NCBI RefSeq assembly: GCF_900188485.1
Contig: NZ_FZPH01000026.1
Coordinates: 1-64,000 of the forward strand
Length of the DNA stretch: 64,000 bases
Origin: Asanoa hainanensis
GTDB lineage: Bacteria > Actinomycetota > Actinomycetes > Mycobacteriales > Micromonosporaceae
Direction of reading: 5' to 3'
Position numbers and translations under genes: made by a program. Below the pieces are notes generated by a model. It was given only the letters and a program-made list of their open reading frames with translations. It had not been told where the DNA came from and ran no database searches. Shown piece by piece: positions 8,852 through 18,821 of the stretch. Within the stretch, counting starts at the first letter, position 1, and every line of letters begins with the position of its first letter.

Positions 8852-9826
8852 CTACGGCTTCGTGGGCTTCGTCGCGCCGGCTACGACCACCGGGGCCGGT
8901 TTCCGCTCGGCCGTCTCGGCCACCGCGACCGCCTCACCACCACCGGCCAATGTGCTCTTCGCGTCGCCGACAAGCGCAGGGCGGGCCGTCCCAGCGGGAG
9001 CCCCCTGAGCGTCCGCGGGCGATCCGGCGGCGGGCGCCGACTGGGGCGCGACCGGAGCAGCGGGGGCAGCGGCAGCCTTAGCGCGGTCGAACGACGGGGC
9101 GACCTTCGGAGCGTCGGGAGCCGGCGCCACCCCGGCCGTCCCCTCCGGCGCCTCGGCGATCGCGACCGACAGCGGCTCCACGACCGTTTCAGCGGCCGCA
9201 GCGACCGCGGTCGGGGTCGTCGCCTGTGGGGTCAGGCTGGACGGCGCCTGCCACTCGATGTGGGGCGGCTCGGCGATCGCGGTGCCGCCGAACTCGGCGA
9301 GCCAGGCTGCCACCAGCGCCAGGTTCTCGCGCCATACCGACTCCGCGATGGGCGGCAGGATGTCGTCCCACAGCGAGAGGAACGTCCCGCGGAGCTGAAG
9401 CTGCCCGTACGGCCGCGCCAGGAACCACATGTGCAGGTGGGCTGAGCCGTCGCCCCAGCGGTTCACGTGCACCCGGGCCACGCCGTCGAGCGATCGGACC
9501 GCGCGCTCGAGGCGGACCGTCATCACTCCGAGCTCGGCCGCGAGAAGGTTCGGGAGGTCGCCGAGGTCGAGGTGGGATCGGGCTTCCAGGATGAGCACCA
9601 TGGGCAGGCCGGTCGGCCGCTCCATCGCGCGTACCCGCCAGCGTTCACTCACCCAGATGTAGGCGTCGTCCGGGGTGTTGCAGGCGACGCAGTCGGCTGC
9701 GTCTTCGCCCTTTCGCCGGGGCTCGGCGTCGACGGGGTCGGCAAGGCTCTTGACGCGCAGATCGCCCTCGAACGGGAATGAAGGCCACTTGGTGTATGCG
9801 GGGACCGAGTCGGCGGAGTGAGGCAC
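8852..9826 (-). CDS. HIT-like superfamily protein with Ala/Pro-rich tail
   Basis: About 324 residues. The first ~200 residues resemble the HIT (histidine triad) fold: PSFPFEGDLRVK, a paired-Cys segment DCVACNTPDD, and NRWGDGSAHLHMWFLARP, where the HxH (HLHMW, about residues 130-134) matches the end of a HIT catalytic motif. HIT proteins hydrolyse or transfer nucleotidyl groups; the activity here is unproven because the triad is not canonical. The C-terminal ~115 residues are low-complexity Ala/Pro/Val and probably disordered. I chose GTG 9826 (before PHSADSVPAY), with AGGG 8 nt upstream. The frame extends to an ATG at 9892, which would add 22 atypical residues. It sits downstream of parB in the same direction, as in related actinomycetes. 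Confidence 0.7.
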   Translation of the reverse strand: MPHSADSVPAYTKWPSFPFEGDLRVKSLADPVDAEPRRKGEDAADCVACNTPDDAYIWVSERWRVRAMERPTGLPMVLILEARSHLDLGDLPNLLAAELGVMTVRLERAVRSLDGVARVHVNRWGDGSAHLHMWFLARPYGQLQLRGTFLSLWDDILPPIAESVWRENLALVAAWLAEFGGTAIAEPPHIEWQAPSSLTPQATTPTAVAAAAETVVEPLSVAIAEAPEGTAGVAPAPDAPKVAPSFDRAKAAAAPAAPVAPQSAPAAGSPADAQGAPAGTARPALVGDAKSTLAGGGEAVAVAETAERKPAPVVVAGATKPTKP

Positions 9827-9901
9827 GAGGGTGACCCTATCGGAGGATGCGGGCCGCCGTCCTTCCCCATTTCGGGCGGTCGAGGCCTTCACTCCACTTG
9901 T

Positions 9902-9967
9902 TCATCCACAGGCCCACAACCCCTCCGACACGGGGTTTCGCTCTTTCGGAGGGGTGCCTGTGGACAA
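9902..9967. promoter_or_regulatory. Two DnaA-box-like 9-mers between parB and the HIT-like gene
   Basis: TCATCCACA (9902-9910) and TGTGGACAA (9959-9967, which is TTGTCCACA on the minus strand, a consensus actinobacterial box) lie 48 bp apart in the short intergenic stretch. Confidence 0.55.
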
Positions 9968-10000
9968 CGCCTGTGTAAAACTTCTGGCCCCGCGAATCGG

Positions 10001-10016
10001 GGTTTCACGTGAAACG
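10001..10016. promoter_or_regulatory. parS site (exact 14-bp palindrome)
   Basis: GGTTTCACGTGAAACG contains the perfect 14-bp core. It lies directly downstream of the parB terminator hairpin. Confidence 0.9.
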
Positions 10017-10045
10017 GCCGCGAACCCGAGTGGGGTTCGCGGCCG
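10015..10045 (-). terminator. parB stem-loop terminator
   Basis: CGGCCGCGAACCC (10015-10027) pairs perfectly with GGGTTCGCGGCCG (10033-10045) around a GAGTG loop, 16 bp past the parB stop. The hairpin abuts the parS site, so termination and ParB loading overlap in space. Confidence 0.85.
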
Positions 10046-10061
10046 TCGCGCCGAGTGGCGG

Positions 10062-11186
10062 CTACTCCTCCGAGGGAGGCTCCTCGGTCATGCCAATGAT
10101 CCCGACGATGCGCTCCAGGTCGTCGACCGTGGCGAACTCGATCGAGATCTTGCCCTTGTTGCGGCCCAGCTCGACCTTGACGCGCGTGTCGAAGCGATCC
10201 GACAGCCGGTCAGCCAGATCGGTGAGCGCGGGCGCAACCGCCCGCACGCGCCGCTTCGCCGGCGAAGCCGACTTGGCCGGGCCGTCGGCGAGCGCAAGAG
10301 TCACCAGCTCCTCGGTGGCCCGCACCGACAGCCCCTCCGCCACGACACGGTGCGCGAGCTGTTCCTGGGCGTCGGCGTCGTCGAGACCGAGCAACGCACG
10401 CGCGTGCCCGGCCGAGAGAACACCGGCAGCAACCCGACGTTGTACGACCGCCGGCAGGTTGAGCAACCGAATCGTGTTCGAGATCTGGGGGCGGCTCCGG
10501 CCGATCCGCCGCGCCAGTTCCTCATGCGTCGCGCCGAACTCGTCGAGCAGTTGCTGGTACGCGGCCGCCTCTTCGAGCGGGTTCAGGTTGGCCCGGTGGA
10601 TGTTCTCCAGCAGGGCGTCCCGCAACATGGCGTCATCCCGCGTGTCGCGCACGATCGCGGGAATGGTCGTACGCCCGACAGCCTGGGCGGCCCGCCACCG
10701 GCGCTCGCCCATGACGAGCTCGTACCGGCCGCTCTCGTCCGTCTCGCGCACCACGATCGGCTGCAGGAAGCCGACCTCCTGGATCGAGATCTTGAGCTCG
10801 TCGAGCGCCTCGTCGTCGAAAACCGACCGCGGCTGACGCGCGTTGGGCACGATCGCGTCGACGGGCAGTTCGGCGAACCGCGCGCCAGGGACCGGAGCGA
10901 GCTCCGACTCGGGATCGGTCTCGGACGGCACCGAAACGACGGCCTCGGCGACCGGCGCGGCCTCAGGAACCTCAGCGGGTACGGGCGCCGCAGGCTCGTC
11001 GGCCGGGGGAGCGGACACCTGCGCGGGCGCTGGCGGCGAACTGACGACGGGCGGCGCAGGCGATGCCGCCGGTGCCTCGGGCGCCGCCGGGGGTGGGGCG
11101 ACCGCCACCGACGACGCCGGTGCCGGCGCGGTGGGGATCAGGGCGCCCAACCCCCGTCCAAGACCGCCCCGCGGACGGTTCTTCAT
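10062..11186 (-). CDS. parB: Chromosome-partitioning protein ParB
   Basis: A 374-residue ParB, the parS-binding CTPase clamp that spreads around the origin and is pulled apart by ParA. After a basic start ([13 protein letters not shown]) there is a disordered Ala/Pro linker to about residue 100. The N-domain then has [15 protein letters not shown] (160-166) and [12 protein letters not shown] (194-205), which are the CTP-binding boxes. A helix-turn-helix ([16 protein letters not shown], about 221-236) reads parS, and a C-terminal dimerisation domain ends in EEPPSEE. The ATG overlaps the parA stop (ATGA), so the two are translationally coupled. The linker is longer than in compact ParB proteins. 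Many parS sites lie within 6 kb. Confidence 0.96.
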   Translation of the reverse strand: MKNRPRGGLGRGLGALIPTAPAPASSVAVAPPPAAPEAPAASPAPPVVSSPPAPAQVSAPPADEPAAPVPAEVPEAAPVAEAVVSVPSETDPESELAPVPGARFAELPVDAIVPNARQPRSVFDDEALDELKISIQEVGFLQPIVVRETDESGRYELVMGERRWRAAQAVGRTTIPAIVRDTRDDAMLRDALLENIHRANLNPLEEAAAYQQLLDEFGATHEELARRIGRSRPQISNTIRLLNLPAVVQRRVAAGVLSAGHARALLGLDDADAQEQLAHRVVAEGLSVRATEELVTLALADGPAKSASPAKRRVRAVAPALTDLADRLSDRFDTRVKVELGRNKGKISIEFATVDDLERIVGIIGMTEEPPSEE

Positions 11187-12478
11187 GCCTTGCCTCCCTT
11201 GACGCCATGCTCAGCGATCTCCTGGGCCGCCTCGAAATAGCTGGTGGCGCCTCGCGACCCCGGATCGTAGGTCATGACCGACTGGCCATAGCTCGGCGCC
11301 TCGGAGACCCGGACGTTGCGGGGGATGACCGCGCGCAGGACCTTGTCGCCGAAGTGGTTACGCACGTCCTGTTCGACGGCGTCGGCGAGACGGGTACGGC
11401 GGTCGTACATGGTCAGCAGGATGGTCGAGACGTCGAGCGTCGGGTTGAGGTGCTGGCGTACCAGGTTGATGTTGTTGATCAGCTGGTTGAGCCCTTCCAG
11501 CGCGTAGTACTCGCACTGAATCGGGATCAGCACCTCCTGGGCCGCGACGAGCGCATTGACCGTCAACAGGCCGAGGGACGGCGGGCAGTCGATGAAGACG
11601 TAGTCGAAGGTGTCCGGGTGCGCGGCGATCGCCCGCGACAGGCGGGACTCACGCGCGACCACTGAGACAAGCTCGATCTCGGCACCGGCAAGATCAATGG
11701 TCGCGGGTACGCACCAGAGGTTCGGGATGCCCTCGACCGCCTGGGCGACGTCCGAGAGTGGCACGTTGTCGATCAGGCAGTCGTACACGTCTGGAATGCC
11801 CGCGTGGTGCGGCACGTTCAGGCCGGTTGACGCGTTGCCCTGCGGGTCGAGGTCGACGACCAGGACGCGGTTGCCGTGCAGCGCGAGCGCGACGGCGAGG
11901 TTGACGGTGGTCGTGGTCTTACCCACGCCACCCTTCTGGTTGGCGACGCACATGATCCTGGTGTGATCCGGGCGCGGCATGGTGACCACGCCGCTCGGGT
12001 TCAGGATCTGCACGGCGCGCAGTGCCTCCATGGCCAACGGTGGGTCGTCCTCTTCGCGCGTCGGGGTTTCACGTGAAACGTACGCGTCGGTCACCGCTTC
12101 CTCCGGGGTCGCCTCGGGTGCCACGGTGGGTGCGTCCGTCCGAGGCTGGGCAGGCCGGGGCGGGGCAACATCGACCCGATCCGTGCTAGGTGTCGGCTGC
12201 GGGCGGGGGGCCGGAGCCGGGTAGCGCTCAGCCACGTCGGGCCGACCTGGAAGCGCGGCGTTGCCACCACTCTCCGGGCTAGAGAATGGTACGGCGAGAG
12301 GGACTCGCGTTGCAGACCCGGACCCGTCCGTTGCGCTGGCGACCGGTTCTGACTGTCCATTCGCGACTCGGGGGTCGGGGACCGGGGCCCGCCTACCTAC
12401 GGCCCAACCATCGGGCCCGGTTTCACGTGAAACATGAGGCGCCGTCGCGCCGGGGTCGTGGTTGCCGTTGTCATGCAC
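11183..12478 (-). CDS. parA: Chromosome-partitioning ATPase ParA (conservative start)
   Basis: The ParA ATPase acts with ParB to segregate origins. The core has the deviant Walker [15 protein letters not shown], a Walker A' segment [11 protein letters not shown], Walker [12 protein letters not shown], and the conserved [12 protein letters not shown] and PSYGQSV motifs. I place the start at GTG 12478 ([10 protein letters not shown]), with AGGGA 7 nt upstream, giving 431 residues. Actinomycete ParA proteins commonly begin with a short Pro-rich leader bearing VSRET, the translation of an internal parS. Two such copies occur here. The frame stays open without a stop to ATG 16111, directly after rsmG, so a 1,642-residue form is possible. 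Third-position G+C was 20 of 20 in one sampled core stretch (11581-11640). Confidence 0.85.
   Translation of the reverse strand: MHDNGNHDPGATAPHVSRETGPDGWAVGRRAPVPDPRVANGQSEPVASATDGSGSATRVPLAVPFSSPESGGNAALPGRPDVAERYPAPAPRPQPTPSTDRVDVAPPRPAQPRTDAPTVAPEATPEEAVTDAYVSRETPTREEDDPPLAMEALRAVQILNPSGVVTMPRPDHTRIMCVANQKGGVGKTTTTVNLAVALALHGNRVLVVDLDPQGNASTGLNVPHHAGIPDVYDCLIDNVPLSDVAQAVEGIPNLWCVPATIDLAGAEIELVSVVARESRLSRAIAAHPDTFDYVFIDCPPSLGLLTVNALVAAQEVLIPIQCEYYALEGLNQLINNINLVRQHLNPTLDVSTILLTMYDRRTRLADAVEQDVRNHFGDKVLRAVIPRNVRVSEAPSYGQSVMTYDPGSRGATSYFEAAQEIAEHGVKGGKA
12065..12080. promoter_or_regulatory. parS site inside parA
   Basis: GGTTTCACGTGAAACG contains the perfect 14-bp core. Within parA it is translated as VSRET before PTREEDD. 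Confidence 0.9.
12419..12434. promoter_or_regulatory. parS site at the 5' end of parA
   Basis: GGTTTCACGTGAAACA has the exact core and 15 of 16 consensus positions. It is translated as HVSRET, 15 codons after GTG 12478. Its place beside the start suggests that ParB could affect parAB expression. Confidence 0.9.
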
Positions 12479-15400
12479 GGTGTCGTCCCTGTCCGCTCGG
12501 GGTGTATCGGCTTCGCCGAAGCTCGAGGTGATCGCGTATGGCGGCGACATCGCTCCGGCCGGCCCAGACGAGGCACTGTGTTCCTGGTCGGCCGGCGCAG
12601 GGGAGTGGGGTCCCTCCACGCGTTCCGCACTATTGCCGCGCGGCCAGCCTACGGCCGAACTCCGCTCGGGGCCACGGCTGTTCGGCCCGTCGATGGTTTC
12701 GGTACCCGAGTGTGGAGGGACAAACACCAGGAACCCGTCAACGAGTCGCAGGTAGCCACCCCGACGTGGCGTGGCAACCGGCGGCCAGCCTGTGCCACCT
12801 ACCGGGACGCGACGGGAACCTGACACGCCACCGCGCCGATTGGTGGTCTTTCCGGCCTCCTCCGGGCCTTCCGCGTCGAGGTCCTTTGCCTCGTCAACGT
12901 CCGCATTCGGGGCCGGACGCGGAACCTTGGTGTTTGGCCTGGGCGAGCGACCGCCGAGCTCGCCTGGTGGCTGATTCCTGGGCTTTCTACGCATGTCCGG
13001 CGCGGCCGGTTGGTCCCCTCGCGTACCGGGTTGCATAGCTGTCGGCGCCGCATTGGCTCGCCGACCCGTCAGCTCTTCCTGGTTTGCCTCGTTAGCCCGA
13101 TCCACGTATTCAGCCGCCTTACGACCAGCCCCGCCCGATGTGTGCCGGTAGTCGTTCCGCCCCGGCTCACCGCCCCGCATAACCGAACCAGACACCGCAG
13201 AACCTCGACTCGACTCGCGCGATCCTCTGCCCTTACTCGATCCCCTCAGCTCGCCTGCCTCAGGACGAGCCGAGACGCTGTCGGCGCTCGACCGCTCGGC
13301 GCGTGCGCCACGCCGCTTGGTGTCGGACGGGGTCGGTTCGCCCGTGTTCACCTCAGTGCGGTCCGCGCGATCTTCGGTCGCGCCCCTTCGACCCTTGCCG
13401 CGCCCGGTGGTGCCTGCCGGGCGCCGCGTCGTGCGGGTTGGTTTGCCCTGGCCGGCATCACCCTCGGCCCGAGCGCCCGCGGCCGAACTGTCGCGTTCGG
13501 GGTGATCAGCCTCGCCATCGCTGTTGGTAGCGGCGGTCGTGTGGTCATCCGGCGCTGGGGCAGGTGCGGCCTGCGCCAGCGTGGCGGGTGTCGAGGTGGT
13601 GCCCTTGCGGCGGGCGCGTGGGACGACGGCTGCTGGAGTTCCAGACCGTTCGGGCGCCTTGCGTACGCGGGGGAGAGGCCCGCGCGCGGCGTCGGAGGTT
13701 GACGTGGGCTCCTGCGTCTCTGAACCGCCAGGAGCAGGAAGGTCCAGCGGGAGTTGCGGGTCCATTTGCACCGCCGTTGGCCGGCGGCGCGCCGCGGGCG
13801 TTGACTGTGTGGTGGCCTTCGAGCGCGACCGGCTCCGCCCGGTGCCACCCGGGCCGGGGTCGGCGGCCGGAGCTACCGAGACCGCAAGTGGCTCCTGGGT
13901 CGCCTTCGAGACCCCGGAAAGACCAGGATTCGAGCGCGCACCGACCGGTCGCGCGGCTCCGGACCGCGCGGGCGTCGATTTCGTCGCCGCCGACTGTGCA
14001 TCCGCTGATTTGGCCACTTCCGACCTCGCAGCGATCGGTTCCGCCGCCACCGACACTCCAGCCACCGGTTCCGCAGCCACCGACACCCCAGCTAACGGTC
14101 CCGCAGCCATGGGTTCCGCGGCCAAGGGTTCCGCAGCCCTTGACTGCGCAACTCCCGATCCTGCAGCCCTCGATCCCGCAGACGGAGACGCGGCGGTTCC
14201 CGACCTTACGGCCGCCGGCCGCCTGGGTGCCGGCTGGCCAGCCGTGGAGAGGGCGGTTTCCGACGTCGCAGCCACCGACCGCCGACGACCAGGCGCCGAC
14301 GGGCCCGGAGCGGCAGGGACTGGCTCGTGAAGGTCCGCTTGCTGCCTCGGCGACGGCGTCGAGGAACGAGGCACCGCCGTGGTTCGCTTCGCTCTGGGAG
14401 CCGGGGGCTCGATGCCAGGTGCCGGCGAGCCTGTGCGACGAGTCGCGGCGGCACCAGGACGCGCCTGGGTCTTTGATGTCGCCCGGCCGGTGCTACCCGC
14501 CAGGGGCTCCGCGCGACCCGGCAACGCCGACTTGCCCGCCGGCTTGGTGCGGCCATGCACGGTTCCGGCTTCCAACGCGGTTCCAGGACCAACGGGCTTG
14601 GCCGAAGCCGGCTTACGACGGCGACCTACCGGCACAGTTGTGGGCGCCGACTCAGCTGGGGTGCGCGAGTTGGGCGCCGCCCCAGACTCGACACCAGGCG
14701 CACCAGACTGCCGCTCTGATTCAGCCACGATGCCCGAACCTGAAGGCGGCAAAGACTCCTCAGCCTGCGAGCCGGACGCCGGCGCGGCTTCGCCGCTACG
14801 CGAGCTCGACCGCGTCGCTGCCTTGCCAGCGCGCGAACCCGACCGCGGAGCGGCCTCACCCCCACGCGCACTCGACCGCGACGAAGGCGCTGCCGGACCG
14901 CGTGAACTCGGCTGGGCCGCCGGCTCAGCCGCGCTACCCGAACTCGACCGGGACACAGCCTTGGCGCCGCGCGAACTCGACCGCGGCGCGGGTTCGGTAT
15001 CACGCGAACCGGACCGCAGGTCACGCGCAGCAGCGCGCGAGGCCGACCTTGGCGCAAGCTCAGCCGCACCGCGCGCACTCGACCGCGGCACAGACTCACC
15101 ACCACGCGAACTCGACCGCGGCGCGGGTTCGGTATCACGCGAACCGGACCGCAGGTCACGCTCAACGGGGCGCGAGGCCGACCGCGACGAAGGCTCAGCC
15201 GCGCCGCGTGGACTTAACCCGGATGGGGCCTCGGAACCGCGCGCGCTCGACGGCGGCACGGACGAACCGCCGCGCGGACTTAAACGCGGCGTAATTTCGG
15301 CACCGGGTGAACCTGAGCGGGGTGCTTTCTCGGCATTCGCCGCGTCGACGACCGCGGCACGCGCACCGCGCGCAGCCCGCACACCCGACCGGGGCGCGCC

Positions 15401-16111
15401 CTCGGCATCGGCCGCGTCAACGACCACCGCACGCGCACCGCGCGCAGCCCGCACACCCGAGCGGGGCACGGCCTCGGCATCGGCCGCCCTTTTTGCAGCC
15501 ACGCGCCCACCGCGCGCAGGCGCAACGGAAGGCTTGCTCGAGACCGAAGCGGCCCGACGCCCCCGAACAGACGCGGGCTCCGAAGCCGCAGCGGTCAACT
15601 CGTCTCCGCCACTACCGGGCGTCGAGGCGCCACCGCGTCGACGAACCTTCTGCGCCGACGGACCCGATTCAGCCGCGGCGGTCGGGGGCACGCTACGCAC
15701 GCGACCGGACGACCCAGCAGCGGCCTCCGCCGAACCCCTGCTCACAGACTTACCGCGGCGTGCACGACCCTCCGCCGGCGAGCCCGCGATCGGGGCAGCA
15801 GACGCGGACTTACGAGGACGGCCAAGGGGCACCACGGACGCCGGATCGCCTGTTGATGACGGGGAGGCTGACCCCGACCCACGACGGCGGCCAGGCGACG
15901 ACGCGGTGCGGCCATCGTCCGAAGGCGGCGGGGAAACCGACGCTGAGCCGCGCCGACGAACCGGTGCCGACGCAGCAGGCGAATCGTCCGCAGAACCCGA
16001 GGAGACCGACGCCGGCCCGCGACGGCGGGTGGGCGGTGGTGCGGTGGGTGGGTCGGCCGTAGGCGGCGGGGTAGAGGTCTCGAACCCAGGTGCTGGTCCC
16101 CGCCGGCCCAT
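12479..16111 (-). other. Open low-complexity frame in phase with parA (possible giant ParA N-terminal extension)
   Basis: About 1,211 sense codons without a stop run from ATG 16111 into the parA core. The ATG follows the rsmG stop directly (TAG-ATG) and has GGAGGGG 4 nt upstream. The predicted chain is Ser/Arg/Ala/Pro rich and basic, with motifs such as PRSSSRG and VAAEP, and has no domain I recognise. Internal DNA repeats have periods of 72 bp (15330, 15402, 15474), 135 bp (14971, 15106) and 30 bp (14040, 14070), all multiples of three, which supports translation. Against this, third-position G+C in six 20-codon samples I counted was only 12 to 16 of 20, and two plus-strand frames of over 570 codons are also open here. 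Either a disordered ParA extension or non-coding repeat DNA is possible. Confidence 0.5.
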
Positions 16112-16873
16112 CTAACCCCTCCGCGTTCTCCCGCGCCCACCGCCGTCCGGAGCGGAGCGGCGGCGACCCCGGTCCGCCGACGCCGACCGGGGGCGTGCTG
16201 GCTCGACTACGCGCTCGCGGACGATTTCCACGACGGTCGTCGGCGGGTCGACCAGGCCGACCCCGCAGTGCCGGACGACCGGCGTGGAACCACCCAGTCG
16301 ACCGATCGCGGTCTGGTGTTCCGCGATCTCGTCGGAGGCCGACGCGCCCTTGAGGGCGAGCAGCCGTCCGCCGGGTGCGGTGAGGGGGAGACACCAGCCG
16401 GCGAGCCGGTCGAGCGGCGCGACCGCCCGAGCGGTGACCACGTCGGCGGGGACAACCGCGTCCCGCGCCTCCTCGGCCCGGCCTCGGACGACTGTCACGG
16501 TGTCGTCCAGGCCGAGTTCAGCCACCACCTCCGCCAGGAAAGCGGTCCGTCGTGCCAATGGCTCGACCAGGACCATGGTCAGGTCCGGCCGCGCCACCGC
16601 AAGCACGATACCGGGCAAACCCGCCCCAGACCCCACGTCAATCACCGAAGCGCCGGACGGGATCAATTCGGTCATCGTGGCGCAGTTGAGCAGGTGGCGG
16701 TCCCAGATCCGGGGGGCCTCGCGCGGGCCGATCAGGCCGCGCACCACGCCGTCGGTCGCCAACAGGTCCGCATAACGCACAGCCAACGGGAGCCGCGAGC
16801 CGAAGAGGGCCACGGCCGGCTCATGAAACGGCCCGGGTGGCATACCACCCGGGCCGGAAGAGACATCAACCAT
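16112..16873 (-). CDS. rsmG: 16S rRNA (guanine-N7)-methyltransferase RsmG
   Basis: A 253-residue SAM-dependent methyltransferase that makes m7G527 in the 530 loop of 16S rRNA; its loss is known to give low-level streptomycin resistance. Visible motifs are [10 protein letters not shown], the SAM loop [29 protein letters not shown] and [13 protein letters not shown] Arg/Ser-rich basic tail is added at the C-terminus. I chose ATG 16873 because it overlaps the jag stop (TGATG); the frame extends 32 codons further upstream within jag, which is unlikely to be used. The stop is followed at once by ATG 16111 of the frame leading into parA. Confidence 0.93.
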   Translation of the reverse strand: MVDVSSGPGGMPPGPFHEPAVALFGSRLPLAVRYADLLATDGVVRGLIGPREAPRIWDRHLLNCATMTELIPSGASVIDVGSGAGLPGIVLAVARPDLTMVLVEPLARRTAFLAEVVAELGLDDTVTVVRGRAEEARDAVVPADVVTARAVAPLDRLAGWCLPLTAPGGRLLALKGASASDEIAEHQTAIGRLGGSTPVVRHCGVGLVDPPTTVVEIVRERVVEPARPRSASADRGRRRSAPDGGGRGRTRRG

Positions 16874-17535
16874 CAGGGAGCCGGGCGTACGACGATCCGG
16901 CGGTGCGGCTCGACGCCCTCGGACTCGCTCTCCACACCGGCGAGAGCGTTGACGACATCGTGTACGCACTTGCGCTCGAACGCCGACATCGGCTCGAGGC
17001 GCACGGACTCGCCATACTCCTTGACCTTCTCGACCGCGTTCTTCGCCACCGCGGCGAGCTCCTTGCGCCGGTTGGCCCGGTAGCCGCCCACGTCGAGCAG
17101 CAGTCGGCTCGGCGAGCCCGTCTCGCGGAAGACCGCCAGGCGGGTCAGCTCCTGCAGCGCCTCCAGCGTGGCGCCGCGCTGGCCGACCAGCGGCTGCAGC
17201 CGGCCGCCGACGACCTCGACCATCGGGCGACCGCCGGAAACGAGCTCGTCGATGTCGCCGTCGTAGTCGAGGATGTCGAGCAGGCCCTCGACGTAGTCCG
17301 CGGCGATCTCGCTCTGCCGGAACAGGTCGCTGTCGCTGGTCTCCTTGGTCTCGGCGACAACCGCACCGGCCTCGTCGGCCGAGTCGTCGTCAGCGTCGTC
17401 GGCCTCGTCAGCCTCCGCGGGCGAGTCGGTCAGCTCCGCCTCGTCGGTCACGTCAGCCTCGTCCGCACGCGCAGCAGCCTCGTCGTTCTCCTCGTCGAAC
17501 GGCTTGTCGGTGCGGGGGATGCTGGTCTCGGTCAC
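16873..17535 (-). CDS. jag: Jag/KhpB-type R3H-domain RNA-binding protein
   Basis: A 220-residue RNA-binding protein of the SpoIIIJ-associated (Jag) family, found next to yidC in many bacteria. The first ~70 residues are acidic (Glu/Asp/Ala) and probably disordered. Next comes the KH-like part ([18 protein letters not shown], then [13 protein letters not shown] as the GxxG-like loop). The C-terminal R3H domain includes [11 protein letters not shown] and [10 protein letters not shown]. It starts 131 bp after yidC and its stop overlaps the rsmG ATG. Confidence 0.92.
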   Translation of the reverse strand: MTETSIPRTDKPFDEENDEAAARADEADVTDEAELTDSPAEADEADDADDDSADEAGAVVAETKETSDSDLFRQSEIAADYVEGLLDILDYDGDIDELVSGGRPMVEVVGGRLQPLVGQRGATLEALQELTRLAVFRETGSPSRLLLDVGGYRANRRKELAAVAKNAVEKVKEYGESVRLEPMSAFERKCVHDVVNALAGVESESEGVEPHRRIVVRPAP

Positions 17536-17666
17536 GGTGTCATCTCCGTATGTCTCGCGCTGGACCCCTGGGTCCGCTGGTCAGCCCGGGCGGGTGAGCG
17601 AGTCACCCGGCCGGGCACGTCTGTGTCGCGAGGCGCGGCCGGTGGAGGAGTCACCGGCCGCAGCGC

Positions 17667-18809
17667 TCACTTGCGTTTAGCCGGGCGGCGGCCGCCGGCC
17701 TTCTTCGGGTTCACCGGTTTAGCGCCCGGCTTGGGCGCCAGGGCCTTTCCATCGGTGGCGGGCTTGGCGTCCGCGGACTGCGCAGCGCCGTTGGACTTGG
17801 CGCGCGCGGCCGGCTTGCCGTTGGCCGCACCCTTGCCGACCGCCTTGGGGGTCGCGCCGGGCTGCGGGGCAGCGGCGGACTTGGCCGCGTCGGTGATGCG
17901 GCTGAGCAGGCCACCGGACTTCGGCTGCGACTGGGTCTCGCGGGCCGCGGCGGCGGCCCGGGCCTTCTCGCCGGCTTCCGAGTAGCGGTTGACCGTGTTG
18001 CTCTTGCTGACCGGCGGCGGCGGGAACTTGCGCAGGACCCACTGCTGCTGAGCGAGCGTGAAGAGGTTGTTCGTGACCCAGTAGATGATCACGCCGATCG
18101 GGAAGATCGCACCGGAGATCAGCAGCGAGGCCGGGATGCCGTACAGCATGATCCGCTGAAGCATGCGCTGCTGCGGGTCCTCGGCCCAGCCGGTCTTGAG
18201 GATCATCTGGCGGCTGGTCAGGTAGGTCGTCGTGATCATGATGGCGACCAGGATGGCCGCGATGACCTTCACGGTGACGACGCTGGCGTCCAGGGCGGCG
18301 AGCTCGGTCGCGCTGGAGCCGAACCGGCCGGAGATGGGTGCGGTGAACAGGGTCGCGTGCGACGCGCTGTCGAACTGCGCGGCCGTCCAGCCGTACAGCT
18401 CCTTTGCCTGGTTGTTCGGGTTTACCCGTTTCAGGACGTGGAAGAGGCCCAGGAAGACCGGAATCTGCAGGAACATCGGAAGGCAGCCCATGAGCGGGTT
18501 GGCCTTCTCCGTCCGGTACAGCTCCATGATCTCTTTCTGGAGCGTTTCCCGGTCACCCTTGTGTTTCTCCTGCAGCTCCTTGACCTTGGGCTGCAGGGCT
18601 TGCATAGCGCGCTGCGACTTGATCTGTTTGACGAAGATCGGGAACAGGATGACGCGGACGGTGACGACCAGGAAGAAGATCGCCAGGATCCACGACCAGG
18701 TGGTGCCGAGCACCGCCTTGTCGGGCACGCCGATGGCATCCCACACCCCGTGCCAGCGCAGCAGGATCCACGAAATCGCGTAGTAGATCCAGTCGAGACT
18801 GATGTGCAC
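17667..18809 (-). CDS. yidC: Membrane protein insertase YidC/Oxa1
   Basis: About 380 residues. YidC inserts and folds membrane proteins with or without SecYEG. An N-terminal hydrophobic segment (WIYYAISWILL) is followed by TM segments around WSWILAIFFLVVTVRVILF, MGCLPMFLQIPVFLGLFHVL, VKVIAAILVAIMITTTYL and SLLISGAIFPIGVIIYWVTN. A conserved cytosolic coiled segment (KQIKSQRAMQ...KVKELQEKHKGD) lies between the first two. The large periplasmic domain of Gram-negative YidC is absent, as expected. The C-terminal ~120 residues are Ala/Lys-rich and basic, suited to ribosome contact. The start is GTG 18809 with GGGAG upstream (TTG 18812 is possible). It lies 12 bp after yidD. Confidence 0.95.
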   Translation of the reverse strand: MHISLDWIYYAISWILLRWHGVWDAIGVPDKAVLGTTWSWILAIFFLVVTVRVILFPIFVKQIKSQRAMQALQPKVKELQEKHKGDRETLQKEIMELYRTEKANPLMGCLPMFLQIPVFLGLFHVLKRVNPNNQAKELYGWTAAQFDSASHATLFTAPISGRFGSSATELAALDASVVTVKVIAAILVAIMITTTYLTSRQMILKTGWAEDPQQRMLQRIMLYGIPASLLISGAIFPIGVIIYWVTNNLFTLAQQQWVLRKFPPPPVSKSNTVNRYSEAGEKARAAAAARETQSQPKSGGLLSRITDAAKSAAAPQPGATPKAVGKGAANGKPAARAKSNGAAQSADAKPATDGKALAPKPGAKPVNPKKAGGRRPAKRK

Positions 18810-18821
18810 CAAGGGCTCCCG

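Noticed and set aside
9463-9472. TTCACGTGCA as another parS half-site
   Set aside because: Only one half matches; it lies within the conserved coding sequence of the HIT-like gene.
13564-16115. Two plus-strand open frames of 576 and 578 codons opposite the parA-phase extension
   Set aside because: They read as Pro/Arg/Leu/Asp low-complexity strings with no domain, no clear ribosome site and no operon context. They mirror the minus-strand repeats in very high-GC DNA.
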